From contig CM036767.1 of the NCBI GenBank assembly GCA_020796225.1, positions 29,359,253 to 29,423,252 of the forward strand: a stretch of 64,000 nt of DNA. Direction: 5' to 3'. The DNA comes from Arion vulgaris (Eukaryota; Mollusca; Gastropoda; Stylommatophora; Arionidae). The stretch's first letter is position 1, and every line of letters begins with the position of its first letter. Under the pieces are notes generated by a model. That model did no database searches. It was given only the letters and a program-made list of their open reading frames with translations, and was not told the DNA's origin. Positions 27,001 through 42,000 of this stretch are shown here, piece after piece. Position numbers and translations under genes: made by a program.

Positions 27001-30000
27001 GACTTCATTGCACTGTCCCTACATATGGCTCAGTTTCTTTACCGGGAGCATTGCATAAAACTCTAACACTGTAGTTCCAGCAACAATCTTAGGAATCTCC
27101 TGAAAAAATTTATCGGCTAACTGAAAGTCGCTGCCCGGATTTGAACCCATGTCTTTCAGAACACAAGGCAACAAGCTAAATCACTATACCAGAGATCCTT
27201 GCATTTCAGAGAAACAATTATTTTATTGCTTTCTTAACTGGTGGTACTTCTTGGTTCAATCCCAAGTTGGAATGGAATTTTGTCCAATTGTAAACGGCTC
27301 TCAGGTCGACCCAGCCTCAATTTGGTAACAGAGAAACACTGAGAAGTACATACCTCAGGTGTCATGTTGGTTACATCAACCGATATATCCCATTGGTCAA
27401 AGGCAAATACAGGCCTAACACTATATCCCTCAATACACAACATTTTAGCAAAACAAATTATTTATTAACTTTATCCTTTAACCCTTTCGCTGCTACATAC
27501 TTTCTGATGGCTGAGATAAAAATAGCTACTCTTTGTTTCTAGGTCACAAACGTGAATGTACGCCTATAGCAGTGACAGTAGCAATGTATAACATGTTAAC
27601 ACGTCTTTAGCCCACAGAGGAGAGATAATAACAGACATGTTAATGCGTCTTTAGAAGTGAATGGGAAAACGTATATATACGTCCTTAGCAGCTAAAGGGT
27701 TAAGGGTAAATAATTCAACCTGCAAAGTTTATGACTGCAGTTTGGGTAGGCAGTCTGAATAGAATAAGAACAACCAAAAACATATTAACAACATAAAAAA
27801 GTATATTATCAAAACAAATAAATGCACAAAAGATAGGACTTGTCAAATGCTACATAAATAATGTTGTAGGAGATGAGGAATTCGCTCTTTGTGCGATACT
27901 CTCGGCAGGTTGCGTGTCATTTCTGCAGAGAGGAAATGATGATGATGAGATAAATTAATGAAGCAGAAACATGGACAATGAAAAGCAGATGAAGAAAAGA
28001 ACTGAAGCTTGCAAAATGTGAATATATAGAGGAATGGGCAAGTGTCATGGAAAGAACTATTAAAAATTGCTTCAACAACTAGGAGTGAAAAGAGAACTGC
28101 TCAAGAAGATAAAAAATGGACAATTGAGGTTTTGTAACATGAAAAGAAACAACAATATTGAAAACCATCTTAGAAAGGAAGGTAGAAGACAGGAGAGCAA
28201 GAGGAGTTAACTGTCAGGACAAAAGACATAACTTGTTGTAGAACTATTACAGTCAACCTTCAATGCAGAGATGACACATTATTGATTGATTGATACCTCA
28301 GCATAAAATTGCTTTAGTACAACTATGAAAACACCAACTATTAAAACTATTGTTAGTAGTTTGATATATATTAATCACTAAATCTGATTAGGAGATGTAA
28401 GCATGATCAGTTGCATGATCAGTTGCATGATCAGTTCCATGTTCAGTTCCATGTTCAATGTAAACAGAAGTACATGATGACATTTACTGCTAGTAAACGT
28501 GTCATTGTTATGGCAGTTACATCTTCTTTTTGTTCGCTGGAAATATTGTCTATATATTCATTGCCATTTCTTGTGTAAACTTTACTGTCATGTGTATGAG
28601 GACATCCAGTGGAAGGGATTTAGCCTTTTGAGGATAGAATTCAGTCCAGCACTGCACCTATGTCCATCACAAGATGCACAATATAATGGTTTGAATATAT
28701 AGACATTTGCATTGTGTTTTTGTGTGGCATCCTGATTGCTATAGTGCACCTCTTGGTTGGATAATTGGATGCCTGAGGGGCAGAGTGAGAGGTGTGTTTA
28801 ATCAGCGAGCCATGGGAACCATCAGTATTCATACTCTTCGATATCTGTTGAGGGAGACTGAGCACCTATGGGTTTGCCCGGAGTGCAATGACGTCAGTTT
28901 AGTAACTAATAACCAATAACCAAAAGCTTCTGACTATTATTTACTGGAGTAGATTGTGGTCTTACTCGAAGGCCGTCGGAGGGAAAAAAGATGAATGCAG
29001 GAAGTTAAACAATCTTTCTCTATCCCCCTTCAAGTTGTTTAATCAGCCAGCCAAGACTTACTTACATTATGGCGCAAGGAATCAAACATGCGCTAGGTGA
29101 CAAGATAAGGACTGAGTAAGATCATAACTATCCACACACAAACCAATGCGGATATGGCTGCCACTTTCCATAAGGTACTACTCCTACCTCTACACCCAAC
29201 TCCCCAGTTACAAGAGATTGATTGGTTGATTAATAGAACCATCATCATGGCACTTCAGTGAGTAACCATGTGTATTCCAATCTTACAAGAGAAACATGAG
29301 ATAACTGGTTCCATAATTAATATGGTTCAAAAATAACATGAGATAGCAAGACTTCACTATCAATTCTTGTTAGGGCATTGCTGATAGCGAAGTTGACAAC
29401 TCGTTGTAGTAACCACTTGCCATAAACATTTTAGTGTTTAAGGCCAGCTTGAACCATAAATTCTTGGTGTACAAACAACACACAGTTGGACTACAGGAGG
29501 CTCTAGTCCTTTACTTGGGGATATAAATTACAAGTACCTTTGAAGTCAGTTTAAGGACTCCTGAATGGCGAGGGGAAATGAAGATAAGGAAAGCATGCCT
29601 TCATGCAAAAATCAGATGAAGGTGCCATATTAGGCATCATCATAACTCCTAAATTCATAGTGGCAAACTGAAAAAAAAGTTCTCTTCCTCTTCACACCTA
29701 AGGGCACTGAAGGACTCAATTCAATCTTGTGTCTTTCTCTCTACTTCAAACCTAGTCTTGTGTGTGGCTTTGAGCTCTGCTTCAAAATTTCACTGTGCTT
29801 CTAAGCCTACCTTTATTCCACTGTTCCTGCAGTGTCTACTACATTGAATGTCTTGACCACTTTTCTTTTCTCAATCTGAAGACAAGTTCAATCCAACGTT
29901 TCTTTTGTATCTTATAAGATACAGCATGACTTGGACAATACAAATATTTCTTTTGTTGTATTCAGAAAATATTTACTGAGGCGAGAAATATTGGACTCAA

Positions 30001-33000
30001 TTCCATAAAAGAGATTGATCAAGTTGCCCAGGACAGAGCAGTATGGAGAAAATACTTGCAGGCCCAATGTAACGCACAGCTGTAAGAGAGGATATATACA
30101 TATATATCTTCAGAAAATAAATAATTACATTGAACAATCTCTGCTGGGTTTTCTTGGAACAAAAACATTTGAGACCATCAGTTGTGATGGTGATCTGAAA
30201 ATACAGCATTTGTATACAAAAATAAGAAATGTGTTTACTAAACAGGGAGACAAATAAACAAAAAAGCAGATAGTTTCAAGCTGATATTATCATGTTAATT
30301 TTTCTACTTTTTTCAATTAGCATAGAATTGTATAAGTGTGCTTCCTTCCTTACTTTTGTCTGCTTGAAATATTTTCTATATTATCAATGTTGTCTCTTAT
30401 ATAATCCTTACTCTCTTTTAAGAGTTTTCTTACCAGCATTGTTTTTTTTAACTGAGTCAGTGAGTTTGTCTCAGTATATCATATTTGAGACAGTCTTGAA
30501 TTAAGTGCTCTGTAGTTTTGAGGTACCTGTTTATATGGTGGAATTGCAAATCAGGAATTTTGTATATGCATGACTATTGAGTTTACTTTTTTCTACTCTG
30601 TGGCGGAGAATGACACCTTGATTAATTCTGCTCATATTTTGCTAGTCGTCCTGTGTTTGTATTGGTGACTTTCTGATTGATTTAATTATCCTTTTCTTTT
30701 GTTGATACGGCAGTGTACTGTGGTTTATGAGAATTAAACTGGGATAATTTTTGTCTTTCAGCTCATTTTCAGTCTTTCTCATTCTGCCTAATATGTGTAT
30801 ATGTATGTATATATATTAAGTACAAAATCATTATCATTGTCTTCTTCAGCATCATAACAACAACATTGACAACAATGGCAATGACAAAAACAACAACCAT
30901 GATGTTTGATTTATCACATATGATTTTTGTTTTTTTATATATTATAAATTACTTGCAGACCCAATGTAAAGACAGCTTTAAGAGAGGATATACACATATC
31001 ATATATATTCAGAAAATAAATAATTACATTGAACAATCTCTACTGGATTTTCTTGGAACAAAAACATTTGAGTGCATTCTTCTGTACATTTTTCTGAGTA
31101 GCATTTTATCTCTGGCTTGCAAGGTCTTCTAGAAAGTTTCCTATATTTGTATGAATTTTATGGTTCCTTTCTTTGTTCAGTTGGTTGTATTGATCATTCT
31201 TTAGTCCTTTCTTTCATTCTCTAGTCTAACTATGGCACAGAGGTAGCATGTTTGTCTCTCGCTTCAAAAATGTTCTGTTAGTTTCCATGTAGAGCAATCA
31301 AGATATGTTCCCAGAGATCCCTGATCTCAATGTAGGCGAGATCAAGTTCCTTCTTCTATCATAGATGGTCAACAAAACATAAGTTCCTATGCTCAAGTTA
31401 ATCCTGTAAAAGAACCCCTAGCAAATGAAAATCGATAATAGTTATATCAACAAAGCTGCTGTCCAAGCAAAATTCAATGAAAAGATTAAAATAAAGCTCA
31501 TACAAAAATTTTTCTCCGTCGTTATAATTACATCTGGTACCCTCGCCAATGCTATGGAGTTTGTGTACTGTCGCTGAGTCTTCCTGTGTAAAAAAGAGAT
31601 CAGAGCACACATGGCTATTCACTGAAGTGCAATGATGATGGTCCTATCAACCAATTAACTTTTAGTCTAAGGTCTTCTTCTTCTTCTCTTCCATCTTTCC
31701 TTCTTTATAGAAGTGTTGGTGGGGAAACGTACTGATCCTGTGTGTGCTTGTTATAAAGCACTTTGTAAGCAGATATTCATTTTAATAAGGCTGTTCTTGA
31801 TGCCATCATTCCATCTTTTGTGTGGTCTTCCTCTTGCTTTGTACTCATTATACTTTTTCTGTATGGCTCTTTGTGGCAGGCGATATAAGGTCATTCTTGT
31901 CAGGTGTCCAAACCATTTAATATCTTCTTCTTTTGTGAATTGCATGACTTGTTTCACATCCAGTCTTCTTCTGATTCCTTCATTTCTAATTTTGTCTCTT
32001 ATTGTCACACCTGCAGCTCTTCTAAGACACCTCATCTCCGTTGTTATGATTTTCCGCTCATTAGCTGCTGTTATTGGCCATGTTTAACACTGGTAACATA
32101 GTGTACTTTCATAGTGTAACTAAGGTATTTTCTTAAAATCTCTTTTTTTGGTATATTCTTACCTTTTTGCCCACCTTAGCAAATGTACCTTGACACTTAA
32201 ACCCTTGAATGCCATAGCAACAGTCCCATACATCATCTCTTCAAGTACTTTAACATCATTTCCAAGTTTCTGAAACTGTAATCAAAATAATATTTTATTT
32301 GTCATGTACAGATAGACCAGATGTCATGGTTTTATATGGGGACAGGAATCAATTTTAGAATCTTTGTCCCAATGTCTAAAAAAAACTGTGTGGTGACAAA
32401 ACATATTCTGGTTTTTAAAAAAAATAGATAAACTATTCATAGCAGAAGTAGTTAAATTGACTTGATTTGTTTCAAAATTAAACATGTACAAACTTTCTCG
32501 GAGAAGTCAACAACATTTTGATTACTAAGAACAAGATGGAGTTAAATTGTATATCAATGAGTACTGGTTCACAATTCTACTTAAATATGTTGGCAGTTCT
32601 TGTTCTGGAATTCAAAGGATGTGCAAAGTGTACATTCAACACTTTCAATATCACATGGCAGGAGAGCAGTCATCAATACCCACATCAACAAAAAAGAAGA
32701 ATAAAGTTTTGAAGATTGCAACTTTACAACCCTCCTCCAATAAAATGATGTATTATTTCAAGTCAACGGTAGCCGTCAAAGAAGAATTAAAACATGCAGT
32801 AGAAGAAGGCATTTCTACACATCACACATAGAAGTAAATAAATATCATATTTCATTCTCATGTCTAGTTTTGTTGGGCAATTTTGTTTTGCTAATGGGTG
32901 TCCTGGTTTTTCCAAAATCTGATTACTCTGGTTATGTAGACAGGAAATTTCAGTTTCAAAAGGATGAACAAAAACATAGAATACCTGAGCAAGGACTGAC

Positions 33001-36000
33001 CAGAAGAAGGTGGTGAGAATAAAAAGACAAATTTACTAAAATACGAGGACTGACAGTAGACAATCATGAAACAATTTTAAATATCTAACGAAAGAAATTG
33101 TGACTTAGATTTGTGGATCAGTTAACGATTTTTTCTAGCTAAGAATTTCCTAACTTTCTGAGTTGGATGAAAACTCTGCATCTTTGCAAAGCTATTGTAT
33201 AAGTGCTCTGTCAAGAAAATGTCAGCAAGCTTCCCTTTTTTCTTTACTACGCTTGAAATATTATCTATATCTGTAATGTAAAATGAGATAGCAAGAGTGA
33301 CTGGCCAAGAAATGCCAGTTAAGTAACATCAAAAGAAAAGCATAATTAAATCAATTAGAAAGCAACCAATACTAACAGAGAATTACTACCAAAATATGAA
33401 CAGATTAGAACAAGTTGTCATTCTGTGATTCAGATGAGAAAACAACATGACTCTGCAGCCACATGTATACACAATTCAAGATTGGAAATTCAGTTATGTG
33501 CACACATGCCCCAGACTGCAGACTACAAGACTGTCTCAATTATAATAGAGGCAAACTGACTGGCCAAGTGAAACAGCACTGGTCAAGTGAAACAACACTG
33601 GACAAGTGAAACAACACTGGCCAAGTGAAACAACACTGACCTCTTATGTGAACTTCAAAAGACAGTGAAATGTATGCAAGCTTCTGTGGTATGATGCACA
33701 AGGCCAAATAGTAATTACAAAGAGGTTAATGTACCTCTGTGAGCAGGACTTTTCAAACTGATAGGCATTGGGGTTGAGATACTGAGACAAATACCCAAGA
33801 GATGTAGAGAGAAGTGACTTATGAATCTCATGCCAGTTTTTCTTATGTACATCTGGTGATAAAACATAAAAAAGATAGCACATAAAATGCAATGGAGATT
33901 AAGGCTGTGACTAATGGCTTCAAATTGCTCCCTAAGACTCAGTTAACTAGGAAATTATCATGCCTGTCTCTCTGTTCTTGCTTCAGAGGGCTCAAAATAG
34001 TTGGTTTGGTACGAGTATGTCCCTTATAGGTGCTTTCAACCTCAATGGTCTTACATGGATCTAGTGTCCTAGACAAGCATGTGCTTACTATTATAAGAAA
34101 GAAGACAGGATTGCATCAAAAGCTCTTATAGATTGGGTGCTGTAGATGGATAAGGGGGACATATTGAAGTTGCTTTGCTTTGTAGACATATTCAGGATTA
34201 AATTCAACAACAGGATTTTGTCAGACTGTAGTGGTTCTCAGGTTGATCCAACTTCAACTGAGTACCACAGAAACACTGAGAAGTAAAGATGGTCGGAAGG
34301 ATGTTGAGCACATTGTCTATCATGTACTTTAAGTCAAAGAAAAATACGGCCCTAACACCATATTTCCAATATACTTAATTGGATGAGGACACTGGAGGCA
34401 GTATAAGGAGCGTTTTTAACAAGCAAGGCACAGAAGCTGTTAACATGCATACTCTTCAATATCTGCTGGGAGCGAATGAGCACTTATGGGTCTTTCTGGA
34501 GTGCTATGATATGGGCATGAGTCAGCTCCGATGGCCTCCCCTATGATTAATTATATCTGGTACCATGCTACAGTATACCTATGGAGCTCTCGGTGGCTAA
34601 GTCAATTGTCTTGCTTTCCAAAAGTCGTGGTTTCAAATCATGGCAGCTCGATTCTGTTCCAGAGTTCATTTTTTTCTGGAGACTCCTAGGATTGCAGCTG
34701 GGCTGACCTGAGAGTCACTCAGTCAGAAAATAATTGAAAATCTTACTGTAAAATTTGATCACAGGACCTCTTGTCCCCAAAGCAAGTGCATTAACTACTA
34801 CATTATCAAAGCTATCTTTAGCGCTATGTACAACAGAAATATTATATTACAATGGACAGAAGAGCATGAGCACAAGCACTGCTGGATCACAGAAGAAAAA
34901 AAGTGTTATGATGTTGGTTCAATAACAAAAGCAGGAGTGTTGGAGAATTGTTACTCATCATCATCATCATCATCATCAGGTGCTGTGCCGGCTGACATAG
35001 GCGATCATGGATTTTCATAAATCTCTGTCTCTGGCGTTTGCTTTCATCTCAGATGTTGACCCTCTTCCGTGCCATGAAGTCAGGCTATCCAAAATTTTCT
35101 CTCTCTGTCTTCCTCTGTCTTGATTTTACCAGTTGTTGCAATGTGTTCTAAACCTCCCTTTCTCATCACTTGCCTGAAAAATGCCTGACTTGTCTCTTTC
35201 TTATATTGATGACAAGCTAATTGTTACTAAATTAGTAAAATTAATGAAGTCATTCACTTACATGATATTTGTGCGTCTGTTTATGTTGAGATGCAGAACT
35301 GTCTCTTTGACCAGAGTTAAAGAATGCCTTTGACCGCACAGCTTTTGGCGCTGTTCTGGTGACATCCTAGCAGGTTAAGAAATAGTTACTATTACATACA
35401 AAGCATACAGTATATAAATATTTGCAAATACATTGTTAGAGATGAAGTGTCTATGCATAATGTTGGGAGTATCAAGAAGAGGCCGGTTTCAAGATGAAGA
35501 CATCTGGAAAAAAGTAGGTACAACATCAGTAATGAACTTCATCAAGAAACAATGAATTAAATGGTTTGGCCACATAAGCAGTTTACCAACAGACAAGTGG
35601 GTATGAAAATCAATAACACTAAAACAGAAATAAGGAATATGGGGAGAAAACGTAATACACTAGACATCCATGTCAATGGCACTAAAATCAACCAAGTGAA
35701 AGAATTCAAATTATTTAGGAAGCATTTTCACAGAAGATGGAAGACTAGATAGAGAAATAGAGGCTAGAGTGCAAAAGCAAATGCTGTAACCTACTAGCTA
35801 GCCCCATTGTTAAGGCACCCAAAAATTTCACTGACAGTTAAGCAACAAATGATCAACAGCCTTTTCATACCTACTTTGTGGTACCAGAGCCAAACATGGA
35901 CAATGAGCAAAACGCAGTCACCAATAATTACTACATGTGAAATGTGCTGCCTGCGAAAAGTTACCAACAACACCAGAAAAACAGTCACCAACATCAGCAT

Positions 36001-39000
36001 AAGATAGAAAGTTGACACAGAACCTTGCTTGAATCACATTGAGAAATAAAGAATGAAGTGGTTTGGCCACTTAATAAGAATACATCCAAACTCCATAGTA
36101 TACAGAGTCTTCTACAACAGAGCACCAGGAAAGAAGGCCACAAAAAAGATTTTTAAAGGCATACCAGAATCCTGTCAAAGAGCAAAAATAACATAATCAC
36201 CCAAGCTACCAGAACAGCGCAAGACAAAATTCAGAAAACCATGACACTGGGCAACAACACGGTAGCAGTGTGACGACAAAAGAAGAAGAAGTGCGCCTAA
36301 AAAAACAATGCTACTCTGGTACAGTGGATACAAAGCAAAAGGCCACAGAAATAACAAGCAATGAAGAGCGCACACAAAAGCCCGTTCTGGAAATCTCTTC
36401 TTATCCTGACTTTGTGAGGCAAAAAAGGATTAGAGAAAACAAGAATGAAGAACGTTAGTTTAGACAGCCGAAACGTGGGAAATCTAGAAAACCAAAATAG
36501 AACTCTAAAAAATGACTAAAATCAATTGCGCCACTGTGGGACTACACACAGTAACACAATCAGAAGGAGTGACAGCAAAACTACTGCCTGCAAAATTTGT
36601 TTGTAATGTTTCATTAGAAATGTATTACTTTAAAAAATATCCCTGTAGCAAAGTAGTTAGTTATAACTACATAACATTTTGTGTTGACCAACTTACATGC
36701 AGTGTAAAACATCTTAAGAACTATTTACAATGTATCATGCAAGTCAAGGCTTTCCGATCTTGAAATATTATTAACTAAAAGTAAGTTGAAAAAAGCATTC
36801 ATTTTGTTGAAGGAATTCAAAAGGTTGCAGATGTGAAGGCCAAGAAAGGTATTATCGATATAAGGGAAGACTGCATTAAAGCTATGTAGCAATGGTGAAA
36901 CATGTTAAAAACAAAGTACTGTAGCTTTACAAAGTACAAAAACAATAAACAGCAACGTTTTAACAATAAAGGCCTTTTAATGAAATGTCAATGTAAAAGA
37001 AAAAATCTGGCCAGCAATGGTGGGATGCAGGAGGGCCATTCAGAGTCAGAACGGTTGATTCTGAACACGACTTTGCTAACGCATTCCCGCCATGTTTGGT
37101 CAGGTATTTTCCGGTTTCGTTTGCCGAGCTACTGAGTTAGTGCTTGAGCAACGCTGTGAGCTATGAATGTTACATGGAATGCTTTTTGCTGTGTCAACCG
37201 TGCGTTTGTTGTGTGTATTCAGAAAATGGCGGACAGCGGTTATGACGAACAAGCTCAATCTGCCGTATGCAGTTATATTGCAAGTGCAGAAAGCTGGATT
37301 TTGTCGTGATTGATGTCCCCTTCGACAAGAATTGCAATTGAAGTGATGAACAGTTTTGTGTTGCTACATTCTCGACGGCCATATGCATTTTATGCGGTGC
37401 AGGTTGCATTTTTGTGGCGGTACGTGGCTGTTTCATTCTGGAATTAGTTTACACGGGAAACTTTTCACAGTTGTTAGCATTTCATGTGATATTCATTGGC
37501 ACAGGAACGGAGCAATTATGGGGTGACCCGTTGCAGTGAAGTTGGAACCGTACTTATGAACTATGAACTATGTTAATGTAAATTGTTTTTGTACTTTGTA
37601 AAACTACAGTACTTTGCTTTTACATGTTAGACCAGGAAAGGAAAATTCTAATTTAGTAGAAATGTTTATTTGTTCTCATTTACTAAGAATTCTGTATGCT
37701 CTGGTACAGGAGAAGATACATGTTGAAACTCCATGAATTACCACACTCAGCACTTCTTCTTCTTCTCTTCCACCATTTACTTCTTTATAGAAGTGTTGGG
37801 GGAAACGTAGTGATCTTGTGTGTGCTTTTTTAAGGCACTTTGTAAGCTGATATTCATGTTCGTAAGTCTGTTCTTGATGCCGTCATCCATCTTTTGTGTG
37901 GTCTTCCACTTGCCTTGTACTCATTATACTTTTTCTGTGTGGCTCTCTATGGTAGACGATACCAGGGCATTCTGGTCAGGTGTCCAAACCATTTAATCTG
38001 TTGTTCTTTTATGAATTACATAACTAGTTTCACATCCAGTCTTTTTCTGATTTCTTCATTTCTAATTTTGTCTCTTATTGTCACACCTGCAGCTCTTCTA
38101 AGGCACCTCATCTCTGTCGTTATAATTTTCCGCTCATTAGCTGATGTTATTGGCCATGTTTGACACTGGTAACATAGTGTTGGCCAGAAAATCGTTCTTA
38201 TGAGATTTGCTTTAGTTGTTAGCGGTATCACTTTATGTGACAACAGTGGTGTTAACTGTCCCAGTAGTTGGTTAGCTTTTGTGCAACGATTGCTGATTTC
38301 CCTATCGATACTTCCATCTGCTGTGAAAATTGCTCCTAAGTATTTGGCCTCAATTGTTTGTTTTATGTCTACGTTCTGGAGTTTTATTGTAAGGCTTTCT
38401 GGTTGTCTACTTATTGCCATTGTCTCTGTCTTTATTATATTTATTTTCATGTTGTACTCCTCACCCTTGATGTTAGCTAAGCTCAAATGGTTCTGGAGAG
38501 ATTCTTCATTTTCTGCAATCAGTACTTGGTCATCTGCAAATAAAAGCCCTTCTCAAATATTATTTTCTTTCTCCATTCCTTCTTCTCTACTTATGTTGTC
38601 CATGTATGTTATAAACAGCAGTGGGGAGAGCACACATCCCTGTCTAACTCCTGAGTTTACTGTGAATGTTTTTGATGTTCCGGCTTTTGTTCTTATGTAA
38701 CTTTTATTTGAAATGTATAAACTCTTGCAGACCTTGATGAGATGCTTGCTCAGCACTGAGTGGACATTAATCCTAATGACATCCCTGATGACAAGAACAA
38801 GCTTTAAAAACGATAATAATGTGGCTTTACTTACTTTGTCAGTTTCCTCTACAAGTCTAATAGCATTGGAATCAAAATAAGGCATTCGACCTCGTTCAGT
38901 ATCTGCACTGATAACCAACCTAATTTTGGACCTATCCAACTTTGGTGTGACAGTTTTTCTGTGAAGAGAATGCAAATTTTATTTGTAACAAGAAGATCAG

Positions 39001-42000
39001 ATCATAGCAAGTGTTGTCTCACCATTAAAGCTTTGCAGTAACAATCTCAAACACTTTTAATATTGATTCCTATGTTCATGTGACATTTAATTTTTGGGGT
39101 TCACTGTACTTCTAGGTTATATGAAGTATTCATCACTTAGAACTTAACTCTTATTCTACACAATGAGAAACCATGTTTTTACGCGCTGAGTTTCCTAATA
39201 TATTTAGAGGAATTATTACTACCATTAATAATTTATTATTTTATTTCTTTATTTGTAGTATTAAGACAATGTTTTGATATCAACACAAGGAAGACAGGAA
39301 GTTAGTCCAGATTTTTAAGCAACCTAAACATTATAAATGTTTCATAAAAAAAAATTGTTTGGTTCTAACACATTGATCTACTCAGTAGCCCTGTCGTGAA
39401 AATAAGGCTGCAAGAAGATCTACTCAGTAGATCTACCGTATAAATGAAGTTAATAGTTGCTAGTTTACTTTCCAAGTATGAGGACTTTTCAGTACTCCCA
39501 GGTTGCTTACAACTAATCTTTTGCGTATGCAGTTTCTTTCTCCTATGTCTTAATAACTGTAAGTGTTTGTTTTTCTGTTTGTTAACTTGGTTAAGTGCTG
39601 TTGGTTGAAATGTAAATTAAAAAAATTTTTATTAACTATATTTTTACCTTGATTTGGTAAAACTGTAATTTGCTTGTTTTAAATTTATAACACGTTTGCT
39701 CAGTTTTACATCAGTCTTCTAGCCTAGATAAATTGGAGCTGATTGCTTCAGTCATTTGGAAATTTGGTCATAGTCCAAACATTACCAGTATGATGCTCCT
39801 TCATTGTACAAACTTACATACTTTGCAGTAAAAACTTTCTTTCAATAACAACATGAGACTATAACTGAAGGTGACCTAATTGTAAGTGATAACATGAGAA
39901 TCATTGGATTTTAGTGTCTGTGCAGTAATTTGTTGTACTCAAAACTTTTGATAGACCCATACATAACCCTCTCTCTCTCTCTCCATATACATATATATAT
40001 ATTCATCTCGTACTATTATACGTTACTGGTACCATTGTATGCTGGTAACCCTGCAAGTAATTTTTTCATACCACTCTTGTCTGGGAAGCTCGCTCAATCT
40101 ATTCCATGGGATTGAGTCATATATTTCTTGCCTCTCTCAGCAAAGTTCGTTTCAAGGTTTCCTTAGGGCGTCCTCTCTTTCTTGAACCCTTTGCCTCCCA
40201 CTTCAATGCCTGTTTTGGTATTCTTGATCCTTTCTTCTCAAGGTATGCCCCAATCTCCATCTTCTCTTTCTTATAACAATATATAACCCTCTATAGTTGT
40301 TAACAATAAAATGCATTACATTCTGTATTGCTTCAGTTCAATTCATCCCACCCAAAAGGAAATCTAGGATTCAGACAGGAAACTGTACTGACAGATGGGG
40401 AAAAAAAACCATGTGACAAAGTAACAGAAAAGGATAATGAGAGAAAAACAGTGTGCAAGTGAGAGATATATTAAAATGTATAAAATTAATAAATGCTGGA
40501 TCAGAGTGAAATTCAGACGCAAAACTTTTTGTTGCTGTATATTCTTGATGATGATGATAGTGAAAATTGAAGATATGATGGCTTTTTCATCAGCCATAGG
40601 ACTATCTTCTTCTTCTTCTTCTTCAGCGATCTCTGGTCATGCGCTAATTTACTGTGGACCACAAACTGGGCAGTCAGCTTCAGGTCTGTGAGGTTTCCCC
40701 AAAGCTTAGTTTTCAGGTCGACTGGGTGTGGCCACATGTTGCTTCTCAGCTCACACAGAAGAGGACAGTTTTGCAGGATATGCTCTGGTGTCTGTTCCGC
40801 CTGCTGACACTGGCAGAGAGCTATTTGACTTATTCCTAGTGTATATAAGTGTTTGTTGAGTCTGCTGGTGCGCAGTCGAAATATAATGACCTGGTCTGTT
40901 CTGCTTAGGTCTTTGAGGAGTCTTTTCCATAATCATATCCAGTGTTTGTCTTCCAGTCTACTGCAGATTTTCTCTGTATGAGGGTTTTGACCTCTTGAAA
41001 AGACAAGGGTTGGTAAATTTGCTCTTTGGCACTGTCCTCCTTAGCTAAGACATCAGCACTCTCATTGCCTGCAATGCCACAGTGAGATGGAATCCACTGC
41101 AAGTGAATTTCTGCCTTTTCTGAAAGCTGAGCAAGTTCTCTTTTTAGGTTTTGTACTGTGCTGTCAGTGGATTTAGCCTTCAGGGCTTGTATAGCTGACA
41201 GTGAGTCTGTAAGAAATACCATCTTGCCTGCAGGTACTTGCAGCTTATTCATGTGCTGTGTTGCCATCAGAAGGGCTAAGAGTTCTGCTTTGTAGTTGGA
41301 ACATAATTCTTCCAGTAGGGGCTGCTAGAGACACAGTAGTAGCATCTGGGTGCCTAATGTACACTCCTGCTACACCATTCATGGTTGCCTCCATTGCCGA
41401 TCCATCTGTGTAAATTCTTATCCAGCTGTCTTCTGGAAACATGTAATGGAGATGTTCCACTGTAGTTGCTTTTTCTACTAGATTAGGCTCGCATCTTTGC
41501 TTAACAATTTAGGGATGGAGGTTGAGAAGTTTAGTGCTACTGAGTCTGGTTCCCAGTGATCAAAAAGTAATTCTTCAGGTATGGAATTATGATTTAGTAG
41601 TTCCAAGTATGACTTTCCTATTTCTTTTGCTTTGTGGTTTAGACTTGTACGCTTTAGTCTGTTCTTTGTTCTAGCAATTTTTTCATGCACTGGATGGTGA
41701 GGCATTCTTTTGATCCTTTTAGTCTGTAGAATCACTTTTCTCCACCTTCTGTCATCCAAGGGCTGGATGTTGGCTACCTTTTCCATTTCTACAATTGGTG
41801 TAGATTTCATGGCTCCCAAAATAGTACGCAGACATCTGTTTTGTGGTTTTTTCCAGTATCGATTTGTTTGAATGGGCTGCTGATATCCATGTCGATGATG
41901 CATATTCCAGAGTCGGTCTAACTGCACCAGTGTACACCTGACTCAGGATTCGACTATCAGCTCCCAGGAAGTTCCAGCCAGCTTCCGCATCACACTTTGT

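Noticed and set aside
27234..27443. 69-codon frame ending GIEPRSTTS as a gene
   Set aside because: Short, unsupported by splicing or homology; likely translated repeat sequence between a SINE and a MITE.
33644..33892. 82-codon minus-strand frame as an extra FNIP exon
   Set aside because: Exons 3 and 4 already join in phase and match the family order; this frame has no homology I know.
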